The position numbers and the translations under genes are program-made. This document shows, piece after piece, positions 25,907-35,012 of a stretch of DNA of 64,000 bases. Under the pieces are notes generated by a model. It was not told where the DNA came from. It worked only from the letters and a program-made list of their open reading frames with translations, and searched no databases. Location: assembly GCA_900545175.1 (NCBI GenBank), contig UQYF01000011.1:5589-69588 (forward strand), given 5' to 3'. The stretch is from an uncultured Eubacteriales bacterium. GTDB lineage: Bacteria > Bacillota > Clostridia > Lachnospirales > Lachnospiraceae. Every line of letters starts with the position of its first letter. Position 1 is the stretch's first letter.

Positions 25907-28390
25907 TTATGCAATCTTCTTATCAACCTTTAATGCCATGCTCTTCTTGTAAGGTCTTACAAGGAGATATACGAAACCGGCGATAACAAGGAATGCAACT
26001 ACTGTCCAGAATGAGAATGGTGTCTCACCTGTGAACAGACCTACTACATTGTTGATTACAAGTGATACAAGGTATGCAAGACCACACTGATAACCAACAG
26101 CAATCCAGAACCATTTTGGAGAGTTCATCTCTCTCTTGATGGCACCCATAGCTGCGAAGCAAGGTGCACACAGAAGGTTGAACGCAAGGAATGCATAACC
26201 GCTTGCAAGAGTGAATGTAGCTGCCATGTTAGCATATACAGAACCCTCACCAACACTGTAGAGGATACCCATTGTACCAACAATATTCTCCTTTGCAACA
26301 AGTCCTGTGATGGAAGCGACTGTTGCCTGCCAGTTGCCAAAGCCCTGTGGAACGAAAATCCAAGCGATTGCCTGGCCAATCTTTCCAAGGATACTCATGT
26401 CAATCTCATCCTCAGAAAGCATTCTAAAGCCGTCCTCCGTGAATCCGAAGTAAGTTGTAAACCATACAATAATTGTTGAAAGAAGGATGATTGTTCCTGC
26501 CTTCTTGATGAATGACCAGCCACGTTCCCACATGCTTCTGAGTACAGTTCCGACTGTAGGCATATGGTATGCAGGAAGCTCCATAACGAAAGGAGCCGGG
26601 TCGCCTTCAAAAATCTTAGTCTTCTTTAAAATAATACCTGAACAAATTATTGCAAATATTCCAAGGAAGTAAGCTGATGGAGCTACCCAAGGAGCACCAC
26701 CGAAGATTGCACCTGCAACCATTGCGATGAACGGAAGCTTAGCTCCGCAAGGAATGAATGTTGTTGTCATAATTGTCATCTTACGGTCTCTGTCATTCTC
26801 GATTGTACGTGAAGCCATGATGCCGGGAACACCACAGCCTGAACCGATAAGCATAGGAATAAATGACTTACCTGAAAGACCGAACTTACGGAAAATTCTA
26901 TCCATGATGAATGCGATACGTGCCATGTATCCACAAGACTCAAGGAATGCAAGGAATATAAAGAGTACAAGCATCTGAGGTACGAAACCGAGTACTGCAC
27001 CGACACCGGCTACAATACCGTCAAGGATAAGTCCCTTTAACCAGTCTGCACAGCCGATTGCGTCAAGCCCCGACTCTAAAAGTGCCGGAATACCAGGAAC
27101 CCATACACCGTAATCTGCCGGATCCGGCTCCTCATAACCTGCTGCCGCAAGAACCTGTGCTGCTTCCTTTACATCTGCGCCTGTAGCATCGAACTCTTCA
27201 ACATTGAGTGTCTCCTCATCCTCGACACCGTATGTAAATGTGTATGAATCATCAAGTGAAGCAAGTGCCTCATCAACTGCTGCCCAAGCTGCTGCTGCAT
27301 CATAGTCATCAGCTTCGCTGTCAAGAGCATCAAGTACATCATCTGCGCCTACGCTCTCAAGATAACCGGATACAACATTCATAGCGTCAACATAAGGCTC
27401 ATCGTCATCTGTAAATGCTGAAGAACCGATTGCGAACAAATGCCAGCCATCGCCGAACACACCATCGTTTGCCCAGTCTGTAGCCCAAGTTCCGACTGTT
27501 GTTACAGATACATAATATACAATGAACATAACAACCGCAAATATCGGAAGTGCAAGCCATCTGTTAGTTACAACCTTATCAATCTTATCTGATGTTGTGA
27601 GCTTCTTATTCTTGTTCTTTGTAAGACATTCACCTATGATTGATGATATGTATACGTATCTCTCGTTTGTAATAATACTCTCTGTATCGTCATCAAGTTC
27701 ATTCTCAAGAGCTGTAACCTCTGCTGATACATCAGGTACAGTCTGAAGTCTTGCACCAATCTTATCATCCTTCTCAAGAAGCTTGATTGCAAAAAATCTC
27801 TTCTGCTCCTCCGGAACCTGCGCTCCGAGCTTATCCTCTACAGCTGAGATTGCTGCCTCAACGCCAGGCTGGAACTCATGAACAATCTGTGTTGCTTTCT
27901 TACTCTTTGCAAGAGCTACAGCCTTATCAGCTGCCTCCTTGATTCCTGTTCCCTTAAGAGCAGATATAGCAACGACCTGACAACCTAACTTCTTAGAAAG
28001 CTTATCAAGATGAACCTTATCTCCTGTCTTTTCAAGAACATCAATCATATTTACAGCCATGATAACCGGGATACCAAGCTCAAGCAGCTGTGTTGAAAGA
28101 TAAAGGTTTCTCTCGATATTAGTACCATCAATAATATTGATGATGGCATCCGGCTTCTCTGTGATGAGATAATTTCTTGCAACTACCTCCTCAAGTGTAT
28201 ATGGTGAAAGTGAATAGATACCTGGAAGGTCAGTGATGATGACATCCTTCTCTCCCTTTAATTTTCCTTCCTTCTTCTCGACTGTTACGCCCGGCCAGTT
28301 TCCTACGAACTGGTTAGAACCTGTCAGTGCATTGAACAATGTTGTTTTACCGCAGTTAGGGTTACCTGCTAAAGCAATTTTTATTGACAT
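25907..28390 (-). CDS. feoB: Ferrous iron transport protein B with large acidic extracytoplasmic insert
   Basis: The main Fe(II) importer. The N-terminal cytoplasmic G domain has G1 GNPNCGKTT (9-17), G3 DLPG (54-57), G4 NMID (114-117) and G5 SAL, then a helical spacer. Gate motifs in the membrane part include ESCGYMARIAFIMDRIF, IPMLIGSGCGVPGIMASRT and a C-terminal CAPCFAAMGAIKRE. The 827-residue length exceeds common FeoB (about 650-770). The excess is an Asp/Ala/Glu-rich stretch at about residues 322-430 between the first and second membrane segments, on the outside. It follows two feoA genes after 276 bases of AT-rich DNA in which I see no clear gene. AAAGGAAG precedes the ATG. Confidence 0.96.
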   Translation of the reverse strand: MSIKIALAGNPNCGKTTLFNALTGSNQFVGNWPGVTVEKKEGKLKGEKDVIITDLPGIYSLSPYTLEEVVARNYLITEKPDAIINIIDGTNIERNLYLSTQLLELGIPVIMAVNMIDVLEKTGDKVHLDKLSKKLGCQVVAISALKGTGIKEAADKAVALAKSKKATQIVHEFQPGVEAAISAVEDKLGAQVPEEQKRFFAIKLLEKDDKIGARLQTVPDVSAEVTALENELDDDTESIITNERYVYISSIIGECLTKNKNKKLTTSDKIDKVVTNRWLALPIFAVVMFIVYYVSVTTVGTWATDWANDGVFGDGWHLFAIGSSAFTDDDEPYVDAMNVVSGYLESVGADDVLDALDSEADDYDAAAAWAAVDEALASLDDSYTFTYGVEDEETLNVEEFDATGADVKEAAQVLAAAGYEEPDPADYGVWVPGIPALLESGLDAIGCADWLKGLILDGIVAGVGAVLGFVPQMLVLFIFLAFLESCGYMARIAFIMDRIFRKFGLSGKSFIPMLIGSGCGVPGIMASRTIENDRDRKMTIMTTTFIPCGAKLPFIAMVAGAIFGGAPWVAPSAYFLGIFAIICSGIILKKTKIFEGDPAPFVMELPAYHMPTVGTVLRSMWERGWSFIKKAGTIILLSTIIVWFTTYFGFTEDGFRMLSEDEIDMSILGKIGQAIAWIFVPQGFGNWQATVASITGLVAKENIVGTMGILYSVGEGSVYANMAATFTLASGYAFLAFNLLCAPCFAAMGAIKREMNSPKWFWIAVGYQCGLAYLVSLVINNVVGLFTGETPFSFWTVVAFLVIAGFVYLLVRPYKKSMALKVDKKIA

Positions 28391-28666
28391 GCTAAGACTT
28401 CCTTTCCACTTATTTATAAGCTATTAACTCAGGCTGCATATTAATGGAGCTTTTATTTTCATGCTTTCCCCGAAGCTTTCCATAGCTCATATAATCTTTT
28501 TCATATTTTTACAGGTTGCAAAACCGATTAATTATTTTGCTGCCCTTAAGTTTTATCAAGCTACTTCTTATTATGTAATGCTATTTTTTGTTGCTCTGTA
28601 CTATTCAAAATTGTACATTACTATTTTTTATTAGTCGTTTCTAACTCATTGTCAAAAAATAAAGAT

Positions 28667-28888
28667 TTATTCAACCTCTATCATCTGTGCATCTTCTTTT
28701 CTCAGAGAAAGCTCATATCCTCTTACAGTTACCTCAACCGGGTCACCTAAAGGCGCAACCTTTCTCACATAAATCTCAACGCCCTTGGTAATTCCCATAT
28801 CCATGATACGTCTCTTTACCGGACCTTCACCTGTAAGCTTCGTGACCTTGACTGTCTGACCTACAGCAACCTCTCTCAAAGTCTTCAT
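28667..28888 (-). CDS. feoA: FeoA family protein
   Basis: A 73-residue SH3-like cytoplasmic protein that assists FeoB. VAVGQTVKVTKLTGEGPVKR, RRIMDMGITKGVEI and the C-terminal GYELSLRKEDAQMI are standard FeoA motifs. AGGAGGATTATT precedes the ATG. It is the second of two feoA genes upstream of feoB on the same strand. Confidence 0.93.
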   Translation of the reverse strand: MKTLREVAVGQTVKVTKLTGEGPVKRRIMDMGITKGVEIYVRKVAPLGDPVEVTVRGYELSLRKEDAQMIEVE

Positions 28889-28943
28889 AATAATCCTCCT
28901 ATATAAATTGATATTGCTAATGTATACTGCACAGGCATTAAGG

Positions 28944-29156
28944 CTATACCATAATTCTGCATGCCATATCCTTGCCTATTGCTACTCTTGAGTCCTTGAC
29001 ATTCACGATAAGATTACCTCCAATGTCAGACACAACAGTGACTGAACCTCCGACAACAAAACCTAGATTCTCCAAGAACTTTCTGGTCTCTTCTTTGCCT
29101 CCGACCTTCTTAATAACTCCTGTCTCCCCATCCTTCATCATCGTAATTGGCATCAT
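28944..29156 (-). CDS. feoA: FeoA family protein (first of tandem pair)
   Basis: A 70-residue FeoA-type protein beginning MMPITMMKDGETGVIKKVGG. RKFLENLGFVVGGSVTVV and DSRVAIGKDMACRIMV match the family, although it differs markedly from its neighbour. Tandem divergent FeoA proteins are common in clostridia. GAAGGG lies five to eight bases before the two possible ATGs. It is the first gene of feoA-feoA-feoB, transcribed from the promoter and DtxR-like operators at 29184-29242. Confidence 0.9.
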   Translation of the reverse strand: MMPITMMKDGETGVIKKVGGKEETRKFLENLGFVVGGSVTVVSDIGGNLIVNVKDSRVAIGKDMACRIMV

Positions 29157-29183
29157 ATCATCCCTTCTTTACTCTCTGTGTTA

Positions 29184-29199
29184 ATTAGTAATATCTAAC
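29184..29199. promoter_or_regulatory. DtxR-like palindrome 2 in the feo promoter region
   Basis: ATTAG-TAATAT-CTAAC is a TTAG-N6-CTAA palindrome with the half-sites of DtxR/IdeR-type boxes. It lies just downstream of the predicted feo start site (around +8 to +23), 27 bases from the upstream copy. Confidence 0.55.
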
Positions 29200-29210
29200 T
29201 TAAATCCTTT

Positions 29211-29226
29211 GTTAGTATATGCTAAC
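29211..29226. promoter_or_regulatory. DtxR-like palindrome 1 overlapping the feo -10 box
   Basis: GTTAG-TATATG-CTAAC is a perfect 5-base inverted repeat around a 6-base centre. It covers the predicted -10 hexamer of the feo promoter, so a metal-loaded repressor bound here would block RNA polymerase. Iron-dependent repression of feo is established for DtxR/IdeR and Fur in other bacteria; the regulator is not proven here. Confidence 0.6.
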
Positions 29227-29242
29227 GTGTATTAGAAGTCAA
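29214..29242 (-). promoter_or_regulatory. Promoter of feoA-feoA-feoB
   Basis: On the minus strand a TTGACT -35 (29242-29237) and a TATACT -10 (29219-29214) are 17 bases apart. The start site would be near 29207, about 50 bases before the first feoA. Confidence 0.65.
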
Positions 29243-29260
29243 GAACTTTTTTAGCATTTG

Positions 29261-29288
29261 TTGACATTTTTTCAGCAATTTTTATATA
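29261..29288 (+). promoter_or_regulatory. Possible promoter of the K+/H+ antiporter gene
   Basis: TTGACA (29261-29266) is followed after 16 bases by TATATA (29283-29288). The 5' leader would be about 165 bases. It is divergent from the feo promoter. No other structure was found in 29289-29459. Confidence 0.35.
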
Positions 29289-29459
29289 TGAAATTTCAAA
29301 TCCGCCGCTATCTGTTTCTTAACATTTTTTTAACTGGAATATTCTAAATAACAATGTTATACTTTTTAACATGGTAAATAAATTATGCAAATGTTCTTGT
29401 CTGACCCGCTGCACAATTACCTAACTTAACATTTTACAGACACGGAGGATTGATACATA

Positions 29460-31049
29460 ATGCTTTACGGAATACTGGTTGTATCTGCGGTTATTTTTCT
29501 ATGTATACTCGCAAACAAGTTTTCCGACAAATTCGGCATGCCCACTTTAATATTATTCATGTTTATCGGTATGCTTTTCGGAAGCGATGGAATTGTGAAG
29601 ATACCTTTTGACAATTATGAGCTTGCCGAGCGTGTGTGCTCAATAGCGCTCATATTCATCATGTTTTACGGCGGTTTTAATACCAAATGGAAGCTTGCGC
29701 GCCCTGTAGCCGCAAGAGCCGTCCTGCTCTCAACTGCCGGCGTTGCAATAACAGCGGGTGTTACAGCCGTCTTGTGCCATTTTGTCCTTAGATTTTCAAT
29801 GGCTGAGAGTTTTTTAATCGGTGCAGTATTGTCCTCGACTGACGCAGCGAGTGTGTTCTCAATACTCAGGCAGAAGAAGCTCAATTTAAAAGACGGAACA
29901 GCTTCTCTTCTTGAGATGGAGAGTGGAAGCAACGACCCTATGTCTTATATGCTTACCGTTATAGGAATCGGGCTTGTAGGCGCAGGTGAGACCGGAAACA
30001 TAGCATGGAATATTTTTTCACAACTGACATTCGGTTCTCTTGTGGGAATTGTATTTGCGATAGCGACCATACTCATTCTCACCAAAACCAATGCAGTCAC
30101 CGATGGTCTTGACACGATATTCATGATAGCTGCCGTTTTGTTCTGTTATGCAGCATCTGAGCTTGCCGGTGGCAACCAGTATTTAAGCGTATACTTTATG
30201 GGTATTATAATAGGTAACAGCAAAATCAAAAATAAAAATATCCTTATTCCTTTTTTTGACGGAGTAACAAGCCTTGCACAGATACTTATTTTCTTCCTGT
30301 TAGGTCTTTTGTCTTTCCCTCACAGGATGCCACAGATTATCCTTCCGGCACTTGCGATAGTTGTAATTCTGACACTCATAGCAAGACCTATTGCGGTATT
30401 TGCAATCATGCTTCCTTTCAAATCAAGTATCAGGCAGTGCCTGCTCGTATCATGGGCAGGTCTTAGAGGTGCCGCATCATCCGTGTTTGCAATCATGGTC
30501 ATATCAAGCGGAGCCAATATCTCTTATGACCTTTTTCATATCGTATTCATGGTTTCTCTCTTCTCTGTTGCAATTCAGGGAACCTTGCTTCCGGCGGCTT
30601 CAAAGAAGCTTGACATGGTTGATGAGAGTGCCGATGTCCGCAAGACATTCAACGACTATCAGGAGGAATCCGCAATCACGCTCATGCGAATGTTCATACC
30701 GGATGGACACAACTGGGTCAATAAAATGGTCAAAGAAGTCAACATGCCAACCGGCTCTCTCGCCATTATGATTAAAAGAGGCAAGGAGAATATTGTAACG
30801 CGCGGTGACACAGTAATACGAGCCGGAGACAATGTAATACTCAGCGTTCCGGCTTACGAACCGACATCCAATGAGCAGCTTGAAGAGACACATATCGACA
30901 AGAATAATCCTTGGTGCGGCAAAACAATCGCAGAGCTTAATCTTCCGCCGAATGAGCTTATAGCAATGATTATACGCCACAATGAGAATCTGATACCTGA
31001 CGGCAAGACTGTCATCGAGGACGGCGATGTAGTTGTTACATATAAGTAA
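29460..31049 (+). CDS. CPA-type potassium/proton antiporter with RCK_C domains
   Basis: A 529-residue membrane protein with about 12 hydrophobic segments (residues 1-390), then two cytoplasmic TrkA-C-like (RCK_C) domains. Transport-domain motifs are SFLIGAVLSSTDAASVFSIL, LLEMESGSNDPMSYM (the acidic ND motif of Na+/K+:H+ exchangers) and SWAGLRGAASSVFAI. The tail repeats the pattern R-D-T-V-I-x-x-GD-x-V (RGDTVIRAGDNVIL and GKTVIEDGDVVV). It resembles CvrA/NhaP2, which exports K+ in exchange for H+; the ion is inferred. GGAGG lies 11 bases before the ATG. It is divergent from feo, with no obvious functional link. Confidence 0.88.
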   Translation: MLYGILVVSAVIFLCILANKFSDKFGMPTLILFMFIGMLFGSDGIVKIPFDNYELAERVCSIALIFIMFYGGFNTKWKLARPVAARAVLLSTAGVAITAGVTAVLCHFVLRFSMAESFLIGAVLSSTDAASVFSILRQKKLNLKDGTASLLEMESGSNDPMSYMLTVIGIGLVGAGETGNIAWNIFSQLTFGSLVGIVFAIATILILTKTNAVTDGLDTIFMIAAVLFCYAASELAGGNQYLSVYFMGIIIGNSKIKNKNILIPFFDGVTSLAQILIFFLLGLLSFPHRMPQIILPALAIVVILTLIARPIAVFAIMLPFKSSIRQCLLVSWAGLRGAASSVFAIMVISSGANISYDLFHIVFMVSLFSVAIQGTLLPAASKKLDMVDESADVRKTFNDYQEESAITLMRMFIPDGHNWVNKMVKEVNMPTGSLAIMIKRGKENIVTRGDTVIRAGDNVILSVPAYEPTSNEQLEETHIDKNNPWCGKTIAELNLPPNELIAMIIRHNENLIPDGKTVIEDGDVVVTYK

Positions 31050-31080
31050 GACATGCGCATATGTTATATACAAAATAAAA

Positions 31081-31139
31081 CCCCATGCCAATGAGCTAAG
31101 ACAAATCGTATTTTGCTATCTCATATAATCGACATGGGG
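31081..31139. terminator. Bidirectional terminator with branched loop
   Basis: CCCCATG (31081-31087) pairs with CATGGGG (31133-31139), with an inner ATGAG/CTCAT stem, an A-run before and TTTTT after. It separates the convergent antiporter and M28 peptidase genes. Confidence 0.75.
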
Positions 31140-31172
31140 TTTTTATCACTTTTATTCTTATCCTTTTATTCT

Positions 31173-32393
31173 TTACTCTTTTCTCTTTCTGAACAGATAC
31201 TCGTCAAGCTGCTTTTTTATGTCATCCGGAATCTCTCTTGAGACAGGACACACAGCCGCATTTGCAAAACGCTCTGTAAAGAGTGTAAGAAAATCAATAT
31301 CCTTCTCTAACTGCTCCATAGACATCACGTCCATAAGGTCATAACGGCAATGAATCGGTGCTACATTATTGCCGGCAATACGTGCAAAGGATACTGCCGG
31401 TACACCACTGTCTGCAAACGGTGTCGAATCGCTTGAGTATACACCCGTCCTTGACGCCACAGGGAAACCTACCTCTGCTGCCATATAGGAAATATAATGT
31501 GACAGCTTGTTCTCGGCAGATACACAGGCGATAAATTTTCCCATATAAGTTCCTATCATATCAAGATTGATATTAAACACTATATTTTCAAGCTCATCCT
31601 TATGTTCCTTCACATATGCCTTAGAACCTAAAAGACCTCTCTCCTCGCTTCCACAGAACACAAAGCGGAGTCCATAATTTAATTTTTTGTCCTTAAGCTT
31701 CTCCATTATTCCAAGAAGTCCCGCACAGCCGCTCATATTATCATATGCGCCGTGAGACAATGTAGTTGAATCATAATGCGCACTCAGCACAATGTACTCA
31801 TCCCTGACACCCGGAAGCTGTGCAATTACATTGTGTGATTCTCCGTCATACTCCTTCTGCTTCACTTCAAGTCTTATATTCTTCACATTATCCTTTACAA
31901 GCTTTACCGCTTCAGCCGAATTGATCATGGCACACAGAAGCTTCTTCTGCTCTCCGACAACAGCTTCACGCAAATCTCTCTGCTCAATATCTTTGTCCGG
32001 ATAGTGGATATTTCCGTACTGGAAAAGAATCGCCTTGGCTCCGGCTTTTACAAGGTCCTGATATGTAAAATATGAAATGCCGCCCAAATCCATGAGAACG
32101 ACTTTATCCTTTGCTCCTGCGACAGACACTTTATCCGTTCCCGGCATATAGTAGAGTTCTCCATCCACTTCGCCGCTTCCGCAGCAGGTAAATGCCTTAC
32201 ATTCAATCTCCTGTCCATCTGCGTAAAGATGCGCCTCCTCTATATCTCCCATTGCCACACGAAAGCCTTCTATCCACGATTTTACGCCAAGCCCCTCACA
32301 CTGCTCCTTAAGATATTTGGCGACCTTTAATTCTTCACTTGTTCCGCTTGAATGTACAAAATCCGTATTTTCAAATATGCTCTTCAAATTCAT
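31173..32393 (-). CDS. M28 family zinc aminopeptidase-like protein
   Basis: A 406-residue peptidase of family M28 with a PA-like insert in the first half. Zinc ligands are visible in LSAHYDSTTLSHGAYDNMSG (His and Asp), FCGSEERGLLGS (catalytic Glu and ligand Glu), NINLDMIGTYMG (Asp) and PIHCRYDLMDVM (His). No signal peptide is visible, so it is probably cytoplasmic and acts on peptides. ATG 32393 with AGGAG nine bases upstream is preferred to the ATG three codons earlier. The preferred substrate is unknown. Confidence 0.85.
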   Translation of the reverse strand: MNLKSIFENTDFVHSSGTSEELKVAKYLKEQCEGLGVKSWIEGFRVAMGDIEEAHLYADGQEIECKAFTCCGSGEVDGELYYMPGTDKVSVAGAKDKVVLMDLGGISYFTYQDLVKAGAKAILFQYGNIHYPDKDIEQRDLREAVVGEQKKLLCAMINSAEAVKLVKDNVKNIRLEVKQKEYDGESHNVIAQLPGVRDEYIVLSAHYDSTTLSHGAYDNMSGCAGLLGIMEKLKDKKLNYGLRFVFCGSEERGLLGSKAYVKEHKDELENIVFNINLDMIGTYMGKFIACVSAENKLSHYISYMAAEVGFPVASRTGVYSSDSTPFADSGVPAVSFARIAGNNVAPIHCRYDLMDVMSMEQLEKDIDFLTLFTERFANAAVCPVSREIPDDIKKQLDEYLFRKRKE

Positions 32394-32432
32394 ATATCTC
32401 ATCTCCTCTTCTTGGAATTTTTATAAAGATTA

Positions 32433-32513
32433 GGGTGTTAAAACATGCTCTGTCAGCTTAAATGCGTATAACAAGTTATACACCCATATACCAAATTACA
32501 TGCTTTGACACCC
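32433..32513. repeat. Small inverted-repeat element, family II, copy A
   Basis: GGGTGTTAAAACATGC (32433-32448) and CATGCTTTGACACCC (32499-32513) form a near-perfect 15-bp stem with two wobble positions around a 50-base loop. It is followed by CGAACCTTATAAAATAAAA and the secDF terminator. Copy B at 57233-57300 shares arms, parts of the loop (ATGCGT...AAGTT) and the AT-rich tail. Confidence 0.65.
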
Positions 32514-32532
32514 GAACCTTATAAAATAAAAA

Positions 32533-32564
32533 CCGGGACACAGAGGCAAGCCACCATGTCCCGG
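32533..32564 (-). terminator. Intrinsic terminator of secDF
   Basis: On the minus strand CCGGGACA pairs with TGTCCCGG around a 16-base loop, followed by UUUUUAUUUUAU. It lies 40 bases after the secDF stop. Confidence 0.85.
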
Positions 32565-32604
32565 CATACAAAACGCAGGGGCTTACCCCATTGTCCCAAA
32601 GCAT

Positions 32605-34857
32605 TTAGTTGTCTGCTTTCTTAACACCCTTCTTAAGCACATACCAGAGTGCGCCTGTGATACATACTGATGAATAGCCTCCGCAGATAATACCTACCAT
32701 AAGAGGTGCAGCAAACTCACGTATTGCGCTCACTCCCAGTATAAACAGGATTACAACCATGACAAATGTTGTGAGAGTTGTATATACTGAACGTCTCATT
32801 GTCTGTGAGATACTTGTATTTACAATCTCAGCAAGGTTAGCCTTGCTCATCTGTCCAAGATTCTCTCTGATACGGTCAAAGATAACGATTGTGGCATTGA
32901 TTGAATAACCTACGATTGTGAGCATACATGCAATAAATGTATTTCCGAGAGTTATTCTTGCAACCGCATAGAAGCCTGCAACTACAAGCACATCATGCAG
33001 GAGTGCAAGCACTGCACTTCCCGCAAAACGGATATCCTTGAATCTGAACCAGATATAAATAAGCATACAGATAGTAGCTATGATAACCGCAACAACTGCA
33101 TCTGTCTTCATCTCGTTGCTGACTGCACCCGAAATGTTCTCTGTGAGTATTGAGCTCTGCTCAACGCCATACTTCGATGTTAATAAAGCTTCAAGTGCTT
33201 CTCTCTGCTCTACCGAAAGGTTGTTTGTCTTAAATACAACATCATTTCCGCCCTGTACCTTCTGCTGCTGTACAGTGGAATCACCAATTGCTGCTACGAT
33301 ATCAGGAATGATTGTGCTCTCAATCTCAGCCTGTGAGTAATCCTGATTGAAGGTAACCGTTGTTGATGTACCACCCTTGAAATCAAGACCATAGTTGAAC
33401 ATTCCTTTGCCGCGCGCACCGTTTACAGACACAGTTACAATGCCTATAAGTATAAGCACTGCAGAGATACAGAAGAAGATATTCTTCCTTCCGATAAAGT
33501 TAAATGTCTTTGTCTGTCTTACAACACCATAGAGATTCTCGTTCTTAGCACCAAAGTCATAGAATAACTTGAGAAGTAATCTTGTGACAACAAGCGCTGT
33601 AAACATTGATACAATAATACCTATTGCAAGTGTGTAAGCAAATCCCTTTACGGCACCTGAGCCCTTAAGTCCAAGAACGAAGGCTGCGATAAGGGTTGTG
33701 ATATTTCCATCAAAAATAGCTGAAAATGCCTTATTGAAACCAATCTTCATGGCTGACTGTACAGTCTTGCCTGTTCCAAGCTCTTCCTTGATACGCTCGA
33801 ATATAATTACGTTCGCATCAACCGCCATACCGATTGAAAGGATAATACCTGCGATACCCGGAAGTGTGAATGTAAGACCTGCCACATTGATGATGATAAG
33901 CACAAGCATTGTGTAAATGCAAAGTGCTATGCTGGCTGCAAGTCCCGGTATGCGATATACAATAATCATGAATAAGATAATTATTGCAAGACCGATTGTT
34001 CCTGCTAAAAGGCTTGTACGGATAGCATCCTGGCCAAGCTTAGCTCCTACGACCTGTGAACGTACTTCCTCAAGCTTGACAGGAAGAGCACCTATTCTGA
34101 TTGTAGATGCAAGATTATCTGCAGACTCATAATCAGACATACCGTTGATAACGGCATTTCCGTCTGTTATATGTGCACTTACTCTTGGAACACTTATGAA
34201 CTCATTATCATAGTAGATACCTATGGTATAACCATTCTCATAAGCTGTCTTTGTAGCATCGGAGAACTTCTGTGCTCCTTCGTCATAGAGATTAAGCTCT
34301 ACAACGAACTCTCTTCCGCCTGTGCTTGTCTGCTGTGCACCTGCTGTAGCAGTCTTCACATCTGCACCGGTTAGAAGTATGCAGCCGTCTGCCTCTAATT
34401 CCTCGATTGTCTTATTGAGGGTATACTTATACTTTATTGTCTGTCCATCATCGGATAATGCGAGAGCACCTGTATAGTTATCATTTCCGTCAGAGCCCTT
34501 CTGGACTATAAAATAAAGCTCACCTGGCTTACCCATCTGTGTAAGCACTTCATTTGCATCTGTGACACCCGGAATCTCTATTGTAATACGGTTAGAGCCT
34601 TCCTGATAAACTTCGGCATCAGGAGTATATCCTTCTGCTCTCTTTTGAAGAATATATGTAGCATCCTTCAAATCCTGGCTGTCAACATCGTCACCAACTG
34701 CCTCATAAGTGATGCTGACACCGCCTGCAAGGTCAAGACCAAGCTTAATTCCAGACATGCTTCCGTCCTTTGAGCTGCCCCATCCAAAGACTACCGTGTA
34801 TGCAAGAAAAGCGATTACGGCAACCCATGCAAGAGACTTCAAAATCTTCTTAACCAT
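32605..34857 (-). CDS. secDF: Protein translocase SecDF fusion
   Basis: A 750-residue fusion of SecD and SecF, membrane components that use the proton gradient to pull exported proteins out of the SecYEG channel. The SecD part has a first helix, the D1 motif GLDLAGGVSITYE, a large extracytoplasmic domain and helices including GIAGIILSIGMAVDANVIIFERIKEE. The SecF part starts near FIGRKNIFF, has GLDFKGGTSTTV, and repeats the signature as IVGYSINATIVIFDRIREN. ATG 34857 with AAGGAA nine bases upstream is chosen. It follows scfB after 155 bases, the SCIFF - SecDF neighbourhood common in Clostridia. Confidence 0.95.
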   Translation of the reverse strand: MVKKILKSLAWVAVIAFLAYTVVFGWGSSKDGSMSGIKLGLDLAGGVSITYEAVGDDVDSQDLKDATYILQKRAEGYTPDAEVYQEGSNRITIEIPGVTDANEVLTQMGKPGELYFIVQKGSDGNDNYTGALALSDDGQTIKYKYTLNKTIEELEADGCILLTGADVKTATAGAQQTSTGGREFVVELNLYDEGAQKFSDATKTAYENGYTIGIYYDNEFISVPRVSAHITDGNAVINGMSDYESADNLASTIRIGALPVKLEEVRSQVVGAKLGQDAIRTSLLAGTIGLAIIILFMIIVYRIPGLAASIALCIYTMLVLIIINVAGLTFTLPGIAGIILSIGMAVDANVIIFERIKEELGTGKTVQSAMKIGFNKAFSAIFDGNITTLIAAFVLGLKGSGAVKGFAYTLAIGIIVSMFTALVVTRLLLKLFYDFGAKNENLYGVVRQTKTFNFIGRKNIFFCISAVLILIGIVTVSVNGARGKGMFNYGLDFKGGTSTTVTFNQDYSQAEIESTIIPDIVAAIGDSTVQQQKVQGGNDVVFKTNNLSVEQREALEALLTSKYGVEQSSILTENISGAVSNEMKTDAVVAVIIATICMLIYIWFRFKDIRFAGSAVLALLHDVLVVAGFYAVARITLGNTFIACMLTIVGYSINATIVIFDRIRENLGQMSKANLAEIVNTSISQTMRRSVYTTLTTFVMVVILFILGVSAIREFAAPLMVGIICGGYSSVCITGALWYVLKKGVKKADN

Positions 34858-35012
34858 TTCCTTAATTTCCTTTCGCATATGCTTATTTATAGATAACCGC
34901 AAAACCATATCATAGTCATCCGGCACTTGATAATTTATATCATCTTGTAACTATCCGGTGCAAAATATGTTTTTACGATTAGCTAATGCTTAGTTATATA
35001 TCCGAAACAGAG

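Noticed and set aside
28424..28462. A 12-codon minus-strand frame (MKIKAPLICSLS) with GGGGAAAG upstream, in front of feoB
   Set aside because: Too short and without a sign of conservation or attenuator structure; the upstream purine run is common in this AT-rich DNA.
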